NCBI RefSeq assembly: GCF_000568405.1
Contig: NZ_ARZY01000041.1
Coordinates: forward strand, 1 to 39,770
DNA from: Catenovulum agarivorans DS-2
GTDB lineage: Bacteria; Pseudomonadota; Gammaproteobacteria; Enterobacterales; Alteromonadaceae
DNA: 39,770 bases
Direction of reading: 5' to 3'
The position numbers and the translations under genes are program-made. The notes under the pieces were generated by a model that did no database searches, had not been told where the DNA came from, and saw nothing but the letters and a program-made list of their open reading frames with translations. This document shows, one piece after another, positions 16,808 through 25,479 of the stretch (the stretch's first letter is position 1; each line of letters starts with the position of its first letter).

Positions 16808-18325
16808 TTACTCCATGTGATTCAGTTGGTTTTGCATCAAGGCTTTAACGCTTGCTTTAGCTGTGTATACGTCATGTACTGCTTGGATGTATGCATTGAC
16901 GAAGTGATCATTTTTTACAATATCACCAAATACACTGGTCAACTTTAAAAATGACAACACGTCTGCATTCGTGCCCCTAGCTGCAAGTGTTAATTGTGCA
17001 GTCATTTCGTCTTGTATGTTAATTTTATTGCCGAGTTTATCGACTTGTTTGTCACAGGTATAACACCAAGCCGCAATCACTAATGCTGCTAGTGTTACAT
17101 TCTGCTTATTCTGGCTGTTTTCGACTGCTGCTTCCAAGATAAACTTCGGAATTTTGGCAGAGCTTTCCGAACAAATTCGGCCAACACTGTCTTGGATATT
17201 TGGGTTGGCAAAACGTGCTAAAACGGTTTTTTTATATTCGGTTAAATCAATTCCCGGCACAGGCTCTAAAGTTGCTGTGGCTTCTTTGTCTAGGTAAGCT
17301 AATAAAAATTGGCTAAAGGTTGCATCAGCGACACAATCATTTATTGTCGCAAAACCCTCTAATGCACCCAGTATTCCTAGCACGGAGTGGCCAGCGTTAA
17401 GTAAACGCAATTTCATTTTTTCGTATGGACTTACATTATCAACAAATTGTGCGCCGACTAAATCCCAATTGGGTCGACCTTGGGCAAACTTGTCTTCAAT
17501 AACCCATTGCATAAAGGGTTCACAAGTAATTGGCCATTCATCAGCTACGCCTAGTTGTTCAACGTATTGAATGTCTTCACCCGTTGTTTGTGGGGTGATG
17601 CGGTCAACCATTGAATTTGGAAAAGTAACATGCTCGGTAACCCATTGAGCTAACTCAGCATCTAACTTTTGTATAAAGCTAAGAAGCATTTTTTTTGCAA
17701 CATCACCATTATGTTGCACATTGTCGCAGGATAAAATAGTCACACCTGGCAAGTTATTGTCGCGACGACGCTTTAAGCCTGCCGCTAGATAACCAAAAGC
17801 GGTTACAGGATCTGCTGGATGGGCTAAATCATGCTGCACGTCTGGATTTTCAAAATTAAACGTACCATCAGCTGGGTTAACATTGTAACCACCTTCAGTA
17901 ATGGTAAGTGAAATGATTTTAGTTTGCGCAGCAGCCAGTTTATCAATCGCTTGTTGTTTGTTGCCAGGTGCTAAAATAAATTCAACTAAAGAGCCTATAA
18001 TTTGGTGTTCCACTTTACCATCTGGGTGGCGCACCAATAAGGTATATAAGCCATCTTGTTGATTGAGTACTTGGCTTAAATGTCTGTTTGCTTCAAATAA
18101 ACCAATACCGCAGATACCCCACTGATTATTGTTCGCCAATTTAAGTAGCTCATTGCAATATACAGCTTGGTGAGCACGGTGGAAGCCGCCCACACCAATG
18201 TGGACGATTCCAGCTTCAACTGCGCTGCGGTCATAGTTGGGTGTGTCTACAAAGCTAGGCACTTGTGCCAAGGTTTGATTGCTTAAGGTTAAAGCACTTT
18301 CATTTGGTAATTTATTAACGTTCAT
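16808..18325 (-). CDS. Mannitol 2-dehydrogenase (long-chain polyol dehydrogenase)
   Basis: A 505-residue NAD(P)-dependent enzyme of the mannitol dehydrogenase family, oxidising D-mannitol to D-fructose. The N-terminal nucleotide-binding motif is GVGGFHRAHQAVY. Further family signatures are LSCDNVQHNG, PNSMVDRITP and KLRLLNAGHS. In the last, K305, N310 and H313 have the spacing of the catalytic Lys, Asn and His of the Pseudomonas enzyme. Arabinitol or fructuronate dehydrogenases are related, but length and the fructokinase neighbour favour mannitol. Mannitol is a main storage polyol of brown algae, which also explains the alginate lyases nearby. 33 bases separate it from the permease gene. Confidence 0.92.
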   Translation of the reverse strand: MNVNKLPNESALTLSNQTLAQVPSFVDTPNYDRSAVEAGIVHIGVGGFHRAHQAVYCNELLKLANNNQWGICGIGLFEANRHLSQVLNQQDGLYTLLVRHPDGKVEHQIIGSLVEFILAPGNKQQAIDKLAAAQTKIISLTITEGGYNVNPADGTFNFENPDVQHDLAHPADPVTAFGYLAAGLKRRRDNNLPGVTILSCDNVQHNGDVAKKMLLSFIQKLDAELAQWVTEHVTFPNSMVDRITPQTTGEDIQYVEQLGVADEWPITCEPFMQWVIEDKFAQGRPNWDLVGAQFVDNVSPYEKMKLRLLNAGHSVLGILGALEGFATINDCVADATFSQFLLAYLDKEATATLEPVPGIDLTEYKKTVLARFANPNIQDSVGRICSESSAKIPKFILEAAVENSQNKQNVTLAALVIAAWCYTCDKQVDKLGNKINIQDEMTAQLTLAARGTNADVLSFLKLTSVFGDIVKNDHFVNAYIQAVHDVYTAKASVKALMQNQLNHME

Positions 18326-18358
18326 AACAATAATTCTCTAGCAGTAGGGTTTTAAAAT

Positions 18359-20074
18359 TTAGGCGTTCAGGCTTTTTTGGCGCTTGAGTGACCAATACGC
18401 GGTAACAAAATAAACAACCGTGCCTATGATGCAGTAGAGCTCAAACTGAGTTTTATTTTCCTGGTAGCTAGCGATATCAGGACTGGCAAACATCACTAGA
18501 CAAGCAAAGTAACTAATGATAGCTAATGCTACAGCTGAGGTGTAATTTAGTACTTTGCTGAACATTGATGTATCTACAACATATTTACTTTCAGTTTCAG
18601 CTTGTTTTTGCTGGAATTTTTCAATTTTGCTTTGCAGCGCTGCTTCAGCTTGTTGCTGCTCATGATAATCTTTATCTGCACCATATTTTTTAGCCAATAA
18701 GGTGTAAGTGACTATGGTGAAAATCCAAGTTGGAATAAACAAGTAGTAGAATGACATAACATCTAGTGCATTTAAGCCAAAACCAAAGGCTAGGGCTAAT
18801 CCCCAACTAGCGATTGCTGGTGTGCTATGAGTGAGTTGTTGATACTTAGCCCAATAGCGGGTGAAGCCTAGTTTTGGAAACAATACGTGTTCAGCAAATA
18901 CAATACCGCCAACAGGCACAACTAATAGACCAGCGTAGGTTAGCAGCGGTAACATTTGCGTAAATACAAATGGGAAACATGCAATTATCACAGTGGCAAT
19001 ACCAACTACAAATGTGGTTTTTTCTCTAGAATGATTGGTAAATATTGACTGAGCTGCTAAGCCTGCACGGTATAGGTTTGCATTTGCAGTTGTCCAACCC
19101 GCAATAATGATAATTACAAAACCGGTAATACCAAGTGCGTGATAAGCAACATCACCTGGGTCTAGGTGTGAAATACTGGTTTGTAACAAAACCGCGGTAC
19201 CAGCGCCCATAATACCAGCTGCGATCCACGCCAAATAATGACCAAAAAACATACCAACACCTGACAACATGCCGTAACGTTTCTTTTTAGCAAAGCGGAA
19301 GATTGCCATATCAATTAAACCAAAGTGGGTAATTGAGTTAGCAGCCCAAGCGAAACCGATAACTTCAAGTAAACCAATGCCTGGTTCGCCATGACTATTG
19401 ATGCCTGTCCATATTGAGGCGTCGCCAATCGCTAAGAAATCTTGCCAACTGGTTACTTCGGTTTGACCTAACACGTGATTAGAAAGGGCTGGGAAAAGTG
19501 CAAAAGAACCGGCAATAAAAATCACAAATAACCAAGGAGCACAAATTTTTGAGAAATCAGCAACTGTTGAAAAACCAAACATGGCGACTAATACAACAAT
19601 GGAACCCACTGCTAGCACTATGGCGACAAACCACATACTTGATGGATACCAGTTTAATTGTGCAGGAATGTCGAATAGAAACCGCACTGCAGTGGAAGAG
19701 ACGGTTATCATCGCGGCGGAAATGACGGTAAAGATGACCACATTGGCCCAATTGTACAGCTTGGTCATTGAATCGCCGGCAATCTTATTCAGGTAGTTAT
19801 ATAAACTCAAGCGAGTTTCTACGGCAATTGGTGCGGTTAACAATGCCCAAGATAACATTGCTAAAATGTTACCGATAAATAGGCCAAGAATAATATCTAT
19901 TGTTGAAGCACCTAATGCAACAAAGGTCGCTCCAATAACAAATTCGGTGGCGGCGACATGTTCACCAGCGTATAAACCTGCGAAATGTTTCCAGCCATGT
20001 AGCTTATGTTTTGCAACTGGGAGTTGCTCTTCGTTAACTTGCTCAAGTGATTGAGTATTTGGGTTTCCAGTCAT
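18359..20074 (-). CDS. NCS1-family (cytosine/purine permease-like) transporter in a mannitol operon
   Basis: A 571-residue inner-membrane permease with about 12 hydrophobic segments. Family features are the N-terminal GEHVAATEFVIGATFVALGAS and the motif AGWTTANANLYRAGLA, typical of nucleobase:cation symporter-1 proteins. A hydrophilic, Gln/Lys-rich loop (about residues 450-485) and further helices end the protein. NCS1 members usually move purines, pyrimidines or allantoin with H+ or Na+. Here the operon holds only polyol genes and no other sugar transporter, so it may carry mannitol (inference). The ATG at 20074 has AAAGGTGA upstream; a GTG at 20083 lies inside that ribosome site and is not preferred. 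It follows the HAD phosphatase gene by about 24 bases. Confidence 0.9.
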   Translation of the reverse strand: MTGNPNTQSLEQVNEEQLPVAKHKLHGWKHFAGLYAGEHVAATEFVIGATFVALGASTIDIILGLFIGNILAMLSWALLTAPIAVETRLSLYNYLNKIAGDSMTKLYNWANVVIFTVISAAMITVSSTAVRFLFDIPAQLNWYPSSMWFVAIVLAVGSIVVLVAMFGFSTVADFSKICAPWLFVIFIAGSFALFPALSNHVLGQTEVTSWQDFLAIGDASIWTGINSHGEPGIGLLEVIGFAWAANSITHFGLIDMAIFRFAKKKRYGMLSGVGMFFGHYLAWIAAGIMGAGTAVLLQTSISHLDPGDVAYHALGITGFVIIIIAGWTTANANLYRAGLAAQSIFTNHSREKTTFVVGIATVIIACFPFVFTQMLPLLTYAGLLVVPVGGIVFAEHVLFPKLGFTRYWAKYQQLTHSTPAIASWGLALAFGFGLNALDVMSFYYLFIPTWIFTIVTYTLLAKKYGADKDYHEQQQAEAALQSKIEKFQQKQAETESKYVVDTSMFSKVLNYTSAVALAIISYFACLVMFASPDIASYQENKTQFELYCIIGTVVYFVTAYWSLKRQKSLNA

Positions 20075-20098
20075 GGTATTCACCTTTGTCTGTACTAT

Positions 20099-20806
20099 CT
20101 AGTTTAGGTTTAGCAGTTTTTCTGCATTATTTTGTTTTTTAAAAAGTGGTTGATACATCTGTTGTAAACTGTGCCAGTTGTTAAGTTGACGCACGCTGCC
20201 ATCAAGGATAATTTCTGGGGCAGAAGGGCCAGTTAAGTGCTGCCCACCTTGATAATGCAGGGCTTGCATGTTGGCCGCTGATGCTGCTGCCAAACCTGCT
20301 GTGCTGTCTTCTATTACCAAGCATTTATCTGCAGGTACTTGCATTTGCTTTGCCGCAAATAAAAATAAATCTGGAGCGGGTTTACCGTGTTTAACTTGTG
20401 AGGCTGTATATACATTTTTAGCAAAAGCATCGGTTAGCCCAACCAATTTTAAACAATAAGCTGCACGCAAAGGCGCACTGCTAGTCGCAATGCAGTAATT
20501 TACAGACAGTTTGTTAAGCATCTGCTTAAAACCAACCGTTGTTTTTAATTCAGTTGCAAACTGGTTGAATAAGGCTTCGCGGTATTCGTATTCAAATGCG
20601 TTGTTAAGTGACACGCCAAATACTCGATAGACACTGTCTTTCATGCTATCAAAGCTGCGGCCTAAGTAATGTTCCAATACGTAGGCTACATCTATTTCAA
20701 TTCCAATTAGTTTAAATTGTTCGACCAACACAGTTGCGCTGATAATCTCGCTATCAACCACCACGCCATCAAAATCAAAAATTATTAGCTGTATATCTTT
20801 TGGCAT
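20099..20806 (-). CDS. HAD-family sugar phosphatase (beta-phosphoglucomutase-like), operon leader
   Basis: A 235-residue cytoplasmic HAD hydrolase. Motif I is FDFDGVVVDSE (nucleophile D11, acid/base D13), motif II is IATSS, the Lys motif is KHGKPAPD, and motif IV is VIEDS. A helical cap follows motif I. The subfamily contains small-sugar phosphatases of the YieH/YfbT sort. In this operon it may hydrolyse a stray phosphate such as mannitol-1-phosphate or fructose-1-phosphate (inference). A paralogue with the same motifs lies at 22093-22773. The ATG at 20806 with GAGA upstream is preferred over the adjoining GTG. It is the first gene of the mannitol operon. Confidence 0.88.
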   Translation of the reverse strand: MPKDIQLIIFDFDGVVVDSEIISATVLVEQFKLIGIEIDVAYVLEHYLGRSFDSMKDSVYRVFGVSLNNAFEYEYREALFNQFATELKTTVGFKQMLNKLSVNYCIATSSAPLRAAYCLKLVGLTDAFAKNVYTASQVKHGKPAPDLFLFAAKQMQVPADKCLVIEDSTAGLAAASAANMQALHYQGGQHLTGPSAPEIILDGSVRQLNNWHSLQQMYQPLFKKQNNAEKLLNLN

Positions 20807-20846
20807 CACATTCTCACAAAATTAAACTGGGCAATTGCTCTCAATG

Positions 20847-20881
20847 TGGTCATATTCTCAGATTTGTTGATAATTTGTCAA
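20847..20881 (-). promoter_or_regulatory. Paired operator-like motifs and promoter of the mannitol operon
   Basis: TGGTCATATTCTCA (20847-20860) and TGATAATTTGTCA (20868-20880) are two copies of a motif found upstream of the other units of this locus, 21 bases apart. On the minus strand, a perfect -35 box TTGACA (complement of 20876-20881) overlaps the second motif and the -10 region falls on the first. Binding of a regulator here would block the promoter. The rest of the 313-base gap (20810-21122) is AT-rich, with only the hairpin noted at 21069. Confidence 0.6.
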
Positions 20882-21068
20882 ATACAATGTGAATATTTTT
20901 TAAACTTTTTTACACATATGTCCGTTGAGTTAATCAAAAATGTTGATAAATAAGGTAAAAAAAATCTAGAGAAAAATAAAAAGAGAGCGCTGTTTATGAA
21001 CAGAAAGGATGTATCAGCGAGTAATTGAGTTGTCGAGGACTTAAATATTGAATTGAGCTTTAGCTCTT

Positions 21069-21103
21069 GGTTTGGGCGTATGCTTGTGTTTTTAGCCCAA
21101 ACC
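21069..21103 (-). terminator. Hairpin after the SorC regulator gene
   Basis: GGTTTGGGC (21069-21077) and GCCCAAACC (21095-21103) form a perfect 9-bp stem just downstream of the SorC stop. There is no clear T-run after it on the minus strand, so it may be a weak or Rho-assisted terminator. Confidence 0.4.
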
Positions 21104-21122
21104 GGCTACTTGAAGATTGTCG

Positions 21123-22082
21123 TTAGCAAGATGCTAATAATTGTGTTGCGGTAAATTCATTGGTGACTAAAGAGTTGATTAAACGTCCATTTAGCGCCGC
21201 TTTAATTGCGGTGATTTTTTTCGACCCAGCTGCAATACCATATACGGGGTTGTCGGTTTGTGGGTACAAAGGAGAACTCACCACGCGTTCATTAATACTA
21301 TTTTGTAATATTTGTCCCTTTTCATTGTACAGCCAGCTGATGATCTCTCCTGCTGCGCCATCATCAATGGCCTGTTGTAGTTCTTGTTGTTGAATGAACC
21401 CATCGATTAACAAGGGAGGGTTATCGGAAATTTGCCCAATGCCAACAAAAGTCGCATCTGCTTGTTTGATTAACTCAAAAATACTTTTGACCGAAAATAA
21501 ACTGTGCAAAATGAGCTTCTCTTGTTCTGAGCTGGCAATAACAGGCAGTGGCATTGGGTAATGTTTCGCTTTAACTCGGTTTGCCATGCTAACAACAATA
21601 TCAAAGTCGGACGCTGAGCCATCTCGCATCATATTGCCGAGTAAAGACACTATTTTATGTTGTGGGCAATGCATAGATGGTAGTTCATCAACCATGCCTT
21701 TTAATGCCCGACCTGTCCCGAAAGCCAGGGTGCAGGGCGTATTTGATTTTAAATAGCGTTCTAGGATCTTGGCCGAGGCTTGAGCCAAACCAATTCCATC
21801 GTCTGGCGCTGCTGGATCGCTCGGTACTATCTCACATTCAATTAAGTTGTATTTCTGCTTTAGCTGCTCGGCTAATTCCATACATGCGCTAATAGGGTGA
21901 TCTAACCTAACTTGTATTAATCCTTCGTTGACCGCTAGTGCAACTAACCTTTGGGCGGATTGACGTGACACTTCTAGCTTTTGCGCTATTTCGTCTTGGG
22001 TATTTTTGCCAACGTAATAAAGCCATGCAGCTCTGGCTGCGTCTTCAAGTCGTTTTAATTCTGAAGTTGATTTAGTTGTCAT
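21123..22082 (-). CDS. SorC-family sugar-sensing transcriptional regulator
   Basis: A 319-residue regulator. An N-terminal helix-turn-helix lies around residues 27-55 (GKNTQDEIAQKLEVSRQSAQ), and the C-terminal ~260 residues are the sugar-phosphate-binding SorC domain (LAFGTGRALKGMVDELP, IVSLLGNM, FVGIGQI, VYGIAAGSKK). SorC proteins sense phosphorylated sugars or polyols and control nearby catabolic genes. It is 10 bases after the second HAD phosphatase gene, so the two form an operon, and AGGAAG precedes the ATG. It is the natural candidate for binding the repeated TGGTCAT-type motifs of the locus. Whether it represses or activates cannot be seen. Confidence 0.92.
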   Translation of the reverse strand: MTTKSTSELKRLEDAARAAWLYYVGKNTQDEIAQKLEVSRQSAQRLVALAVNEGLIQVRLDHPISACMELAEQLKQKYNLIECEIVPSDPAAPDDGIGLAQASAKILERYLKSNTPCTLAFGTGRALKGMVDELPSMHCPQHKIVSLLGNMMRDGSASDFDIVVSMANRVKAKHYPMPLPVIASSEQEKLILHSLFSVKSIFELIKQADATFVGIGQISDNPPLLIDGFIQQQELQQAIDDGAAGEIISWLYNEKGQILQNSINERVVSSPLYPQTDNPVYGIAAGSKKITAIKAALNGRLINSLVTNEFTATQLLASC

Positions 22083-22092
22083 AGTCTTCCTA

Positions 22093-22773
22093 CTATTGCT
22101 TAAATTCTTGGGTGAATAACTGGGGATACATGTCGATAAATTCCCGCCAGCAGCTTATTTGAGTGATTTTATTGTCAGCCTGCTGTGTTTTTTGGTTTAT
22201 TAAATGCCCACCACCACGATAATTTATAACTTGCATATTTGCGGCTTGCCCTGCTTGTACGCCAGGTTGACTATCTTCGATGACCATACATAGATCAGCT
22301 GCAACGCCCATCTGCTTTGCGGCATGTAAAAATAAGTCCGGCGCTGGTTTGCCATGCTCAACTTCACTTGCGGTAAAGACGTTTCTTTTAAATTGCTCTG
22401 CGAGACCAATTTGCAGTAATGAGCCTTGCACTCTCTTTGGACTACTACTGGTTGCGATACAATATTGACAATTCAGTTGAGCTAGCATGGTTGAAAATCC
22501 AGGCGTTTCAGCGAGTTGTGTCTGGAATTCTGCTAATAACTTTGTACGGTACTCTTGTTCGAAGTTATCGGGTAGTTGTACTGAAAAGTTATCTTCAATG
22601 TGTTGATGTACAGTCGGGAAACTGCGACCTAAAAAATGCTTCATTACATATTGGCGGTCTACTTTAACACCGTACAGACAAAGATGAGCGATTAACACGC
22701 GTGCACTGATAATCTCGCTGTCTATTACCACACCATCACAGTCAAAAATAACTAATTCAATCTTGTCTTGCAT
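22093..22773 (-). CDS. HAD-family sugar phosphatase, paralogue of the 20099 gene
   Basis: A 226-residue HAD hydrolase with motif I FDCDGVVIDSE (D11, D13), IATSS, KPAPD and VIEDS. It clearly aligns with the phosphatase at 20099-20806 along its length. GAGG precedes the ATG. It leads the operon with the SorC regulator, while its paralogue leads the mannitol operon. The two may act on different sugar phosphates, or one may remove the ligand that SorC senses, but neither can be shown from sequence. Confidence 0.87.
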   Translation of the reverse strand: MQDKIELVIFDCDGVVIDSEIISARVLIAHLCLYGVKVDRQYVMKHFLGRSFPTVHQHIEDNFSVQLPDNFEQEYRTKLLAEFQTQLAETPGFSTMLAQLNCQYCIATSSSPKRVQGSLLQIGLAEQFKRNVFTASEVEHGKPAPDLFLHAAKQMGVAADLCMVIEDSQPGVQAGQAANMQVINYRGGGHLINQKTQQADNKITQISCWREFIDMYPQLFTQEFKQ

Positions 22774-22907
22774 TCACAACCTCATCAGCCACATGAGCAT
22801 AAGCCCTTTATATGGGCATGTTCTTACGATGAGTCGCTGATGTCAATTTAAATCCTTTTTTGCCGGGCAACAGCGAGATCAACTGTCAGCGTGAAAACTT
22901 GATGAAT

Positions 22908-22940
22908 TGGTCATTTGCCATTTTTGTGGTCATTTGTTCT
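22908..22940. promoter_or_regulatory. Paired operator-like motifs between HAD/SorC and porin genes
   Basis: TGGTCATTTGCCA (22908-22920) and TGGTCATTTGTTCT (22927-22940) are direct repeats 19 bases apart. A perfect minus-strand -35 box TTGACA lies at the complement of 22841-22846, without a clear -10, and may serve the HAD-SorC operon. The intergenic region (22774-23162) also holds the next motif pair at 23059. Confidence 0.6.
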
Positions 22941-23058
22941 GTTTTGGTTTTATAAATAATGTGTGTTTTAAGTTTATGATTTTTATTGAAATGTGTTTAT
23001 TTTGTTAAAGTTTGTGCTGCTTTTTTGTTTGAATTAGGTTGATCAATTAAATAAAATA

Positions 23059-23091
23059 TGGTCATATGCCCATATGGTGAGCAAATGATTA
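23059..23091. promoter_or_regulatory. Operator-like motifs upstream of the porin gene
   Basis: TGGTCATATGCCCA (23059-23072) is a near-palindrome centred on CATATG. An inverted copy follows: the reverse complement of 23078-23091 is TAATCATTTGCTCA. The centres are about 19 bases apart. A TTGATC box near 23039-23044 would put the -10 region on the first motif. Confidence 0.6.
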
Positions 23092-23162
23092 TTTCTAGAA
23101 CGCATATATTCTGGATAAATAACACCTTTAAAAAACCGTCGATAAACTAAGAGGATTCAATA

Positions 23163-24512
23163 ATGCAAAACGATACGACTTTGAGTTTGAATAAGCCGCT
23201 TAATAAAGCCACAAAACTGCAACTAGGTATGTTGCTCGCGACATCTATAGCGTCGCTTGCCCCCGCATATTCGCATGCAGATGATTCAAATACCTTTTTC
23301 GACGGACGCATGCAGGTTAACTTTTTGGCGATGCAGAATTATCAGGCTATTCAGGCAAAGACCGGCGCGTATCGCCCAGCAGATGAAGTGCAAGCAGATG
23401 GATTTGGCCGCTTGAGAGTTAATTTACAATTAAAGTTTAATATTACCGAGCATATTGTTGCCGATGTCGATATTGCCGAAGAACCAAACGACTTTGGCAA
23501 CAATGGGGATCGTGATTTCTCGTTTCACCAAGATTTTGCTGGCATCGAGTTTGACGTACTCGGGTTAACAAACAGGGTTAAAAATGGCAAGGATTTAACC
23601 CTGCGAATAGGTAATATTGGCGCTTCACCTTTTCAGTTTAAAGGCTTTCAGGACGGCGCAGATAACCAAGGCAATGCGTTGATTGGTAATGGCATTACCG
23701 ATTACGCAACTGCTGAAAATGGCATTCAGCTTAGCTATAGTCAAACATACACTGGCGGGGTAATTCGTGCTTACAATCTTGCTGGACATATGACGACTTC
23801 AAGTTTTGGTGAAGCTTTTCAGCAAGGGCGGGGCTACAACTATAGATTGCAGGGTAGTTTAGAATTCGATGGTGGTTTTAAAACAGGTGTTAGCTTATTT
23901 AAAGCAAATCAAGATGGTCAACTTAACTTTGTTGATGGAATTGCCAGCTTAGATGGCGTGACGACAACTAACTATCGTTTTGGTGATGGCGAAAACTATA
24001 ATTTTTCAGCGTCTGCATCAAGTGAGCGAGATACACATGTCGGGGCTTTGCCGGGCATTAATCAATCGATTGTGCAACTGAATTTAGCCTATCAACCGAC
24101 TGAACAAACAAGCTTAATTTTTATGTTGGGCCGCTCCGCTGACGATTACACATTTGCCGATACCGCAGGAAATGCAGTCGCTGGTATTACGTATTCTGGA
24201 TCAGCGGAAGATTCAAACCAAGTTATAAAAGGCGATAGCTCTGTTGATTATTGGGTGGTGGAAGCACAACAATATTTAGTGCCGAAAAAATTCTACTTAG
24301 CTGCGAGATATTCAGCCGCTGAGAATACCTCTGATTTAATTGAGCAAGTCGATAATGAAGTAACGCGTATACAAGTTGCTGCAGGCTACTGGATTAATCA
24401 TAGAACATTATGGAAGTTTGAATATGTAGACCAAGAAGAAGGCGTTAATTCTGGTGGACAAATTGGCCAAGGATTTAAAGGGTTTACGTCAGAACTTTCG
24501 GTTAAGTTTTAG
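23163..24512 (+). CDS. Outer-membrane porin-like beta-barrel protein of the mannitol locus
   Basis: A 449-residue exported protein. A long signal peptide ends near residue 40 (AYSHADD) and is followed by alternating beta-strand segments and a C-terminal Phe (ELSVKF), as in outer-membrane barrels. AGAGGA lies seven bases before the ATG. I do not recognise a named porin family with certainty. The operator-like motifs upstream match those of the mannitol operon, so it is likely a substrate-specific channel for the polyol or a related small sugar (inference). Confidence 0.8.
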   Translation: MQNDTTLSLNKPLNKATKLQLGMLLATSIASLAPAYSHADDSNTFFDGRMQVNFLAMQNYQAIQAKTGAYRPADEVQADGFGRLRVNLQLKFNITEHIVADVDIAEEPNDFGNNGDRDFSFHQDFAGIEFDVLGLTNRVKNGKDLTLRIGNIGASPFQFKGFQDGADNQGNALIGNGITDYATAENGIQLSYSQTYTGGVIRAYNLAGHMTTSSFGEAFQQGRGYNYRLQGSLEFDGGFKTGVSLFKANQDGQLNFVDGIASLDGVTTTNYRFGDGENYNFSASASSERDTHVGALPGINQSIVQLNLAYQPTEQTSLIFMLGRSADDYTFADTAGNAVAGITYSGSAEDSNQVIKGDSSVDYWVVEAQQYLVPKKFYLAARYSAAENTSDLIEQVDNEVTRIQVAAGYWINHRTLWKFEYVDQEEGVNSGGQIGQGFKGFTSELSVKF

Positions 24513-24522
24513 TCAATCTATG

Positions 24523-24557
24523 GGTTGGATAGCGGCTAAGATAGACGCTATCCAACC
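24523..24557. other. Strong hairpin between convergent genes
   Basis: GGTTGGATAGCG (24523-24534) pairs perfectly with CGCTATCCAACC (24546-24557), a 12-bp stem with an 11-base loop. It sits between the porin and the convergent spermidine-synthase-like gene. No T-run follows on either strand, so it could slow polymerase or protect the transcript ends rather than terminate by itself. Confidence 0.5.
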
Positions 24558-24579
24558 GATAAACTGACTCTCTAAACTG

Positions 24580-25476
24580 TTACTTCAACAAGTTTGCTGG
24601 TGAATATTCGTCGGTTAGAACTCGCGCGTTAACGTCCCAATCAACTATGCTTGATACCGCTTCAAACAATACATTTGTATCTAACCCATAGCTGGTGAGT
24701 TGGCGATTTAATTGTGCTGATAGGCTCTTGGTTAAGCTGAAATTGTCACAATTACAGGCAAAGATAACCCGGTTACCTTTTGTGGGTGCTTTAAAAATAT
24801 CGAGTTGGTTAAATACTTTTTGATAAGTAACGGATTCATGATCGTATAAATCACTGGTACTGAAAGTATTGGCGGATAACAGTCCATTTGTCGATAAAAG
24901 CCGTTTACATTCAGCTAAAAATTCTTCTGTCATTAAATGTTCAGGTATGTAGTCGCCATTGAACGCATCGAGAATTATCCAATCAAACTGCTGTTTTTGC
25001 AGTAAAGCGCGTTTTACAAATACACGAGCATCTTTAATTTCACTTTTTATTTGTGCATTTTCTTGGTAGCCGAAATAAGCTTTGGCAAGCTTAACCACTG
25101 CAGGGTCGATATCTACAGACACGATTTCGCTTGTTGGTGATACCTGATGAATGACATTCGCGAGCGTACCACCGCCTAAACCTAATATTAGCACTCGTTT
25201 CGGTGCAGGGTTATGTGCTAGCCCCAAAAGTGTGCCTTGCACATATTCAAACACTAATTTGTTTGGCTGCTTTAAGTTAATACAGGCTTGATTACTCACT
25301 TTTTTACGCCTTGTTTCAAAGCGCATACAGCGAATGCCTTTATCTTCGGTAATAACGATATTGCGGTATATAGAACGTTCTTTATGTATTTTTTCAAGTG
25401 CGAAGCCGCTTGAGTTAGCGAATAAGTTGGCTGCGGCGAACAAGATTAAACCAATTGTATATTGAGTTATTTGCAT
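24580..25476 (-). CDS. Spermidine-synthase-like methyltransferase-fold protein, exported or anchored
   Basis: A 298-residue protein with a hydrophobic N-terminus (residues ~8-25) that looks like a signal or anchor. It has a Rossmann-like core with VLILGLGGGTLANV, the acidic VDIDPAVV loop and DAFNGDYIPEHL. This is the fold of spermidine synthase, but the catalytic polyamine-synthase motif (D-S/T-x-D-P) is replaced by DAFNGDY, so true aminopropyl transfer is doubtful. The membrane protein encoded three bases upstream is probably its partner. In many genomes both parts are one fused polypeptide. Confidence 0.75.
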   Translation of the reverse strand: MQITQYTIGLILFAAANLFANSSGFALEKIHKERSIYRNIVITEDKGIRCMRFETRRKKVSNQACINLKQPNKLVFEYVQGTLLGLAHNPAPKRVLILGLGGGTLANVIHQVSPTSEIVSVDIDPAVVKLAKAYFGYQENAQIKSEIKDARVFVKRALLQKQQFDWIILDAFNGDYIPEHLMTEEFLAECKRLLSTNGLLSANTFSTSDLYDHESVTYQKVFNQLDIFKAPTKGNRVIFACNCDNFSLTKSLSAQLNRQLTSYGLDTNVLFEAVSSIVDWDVNARVLTDEYSPANLLK

Positions 25477-25479
25477 GTT

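Noticed and set aside
24523-24557. Calling the strong hairpin a Rho-independent terminator
   Set aside because: No T-run follows on either strand.
24580-25476. Calling this gene speE (spermidine synthase)
   Set aside because: The fold matches but the catalytic motif is missing and the N-terminus looks exported.
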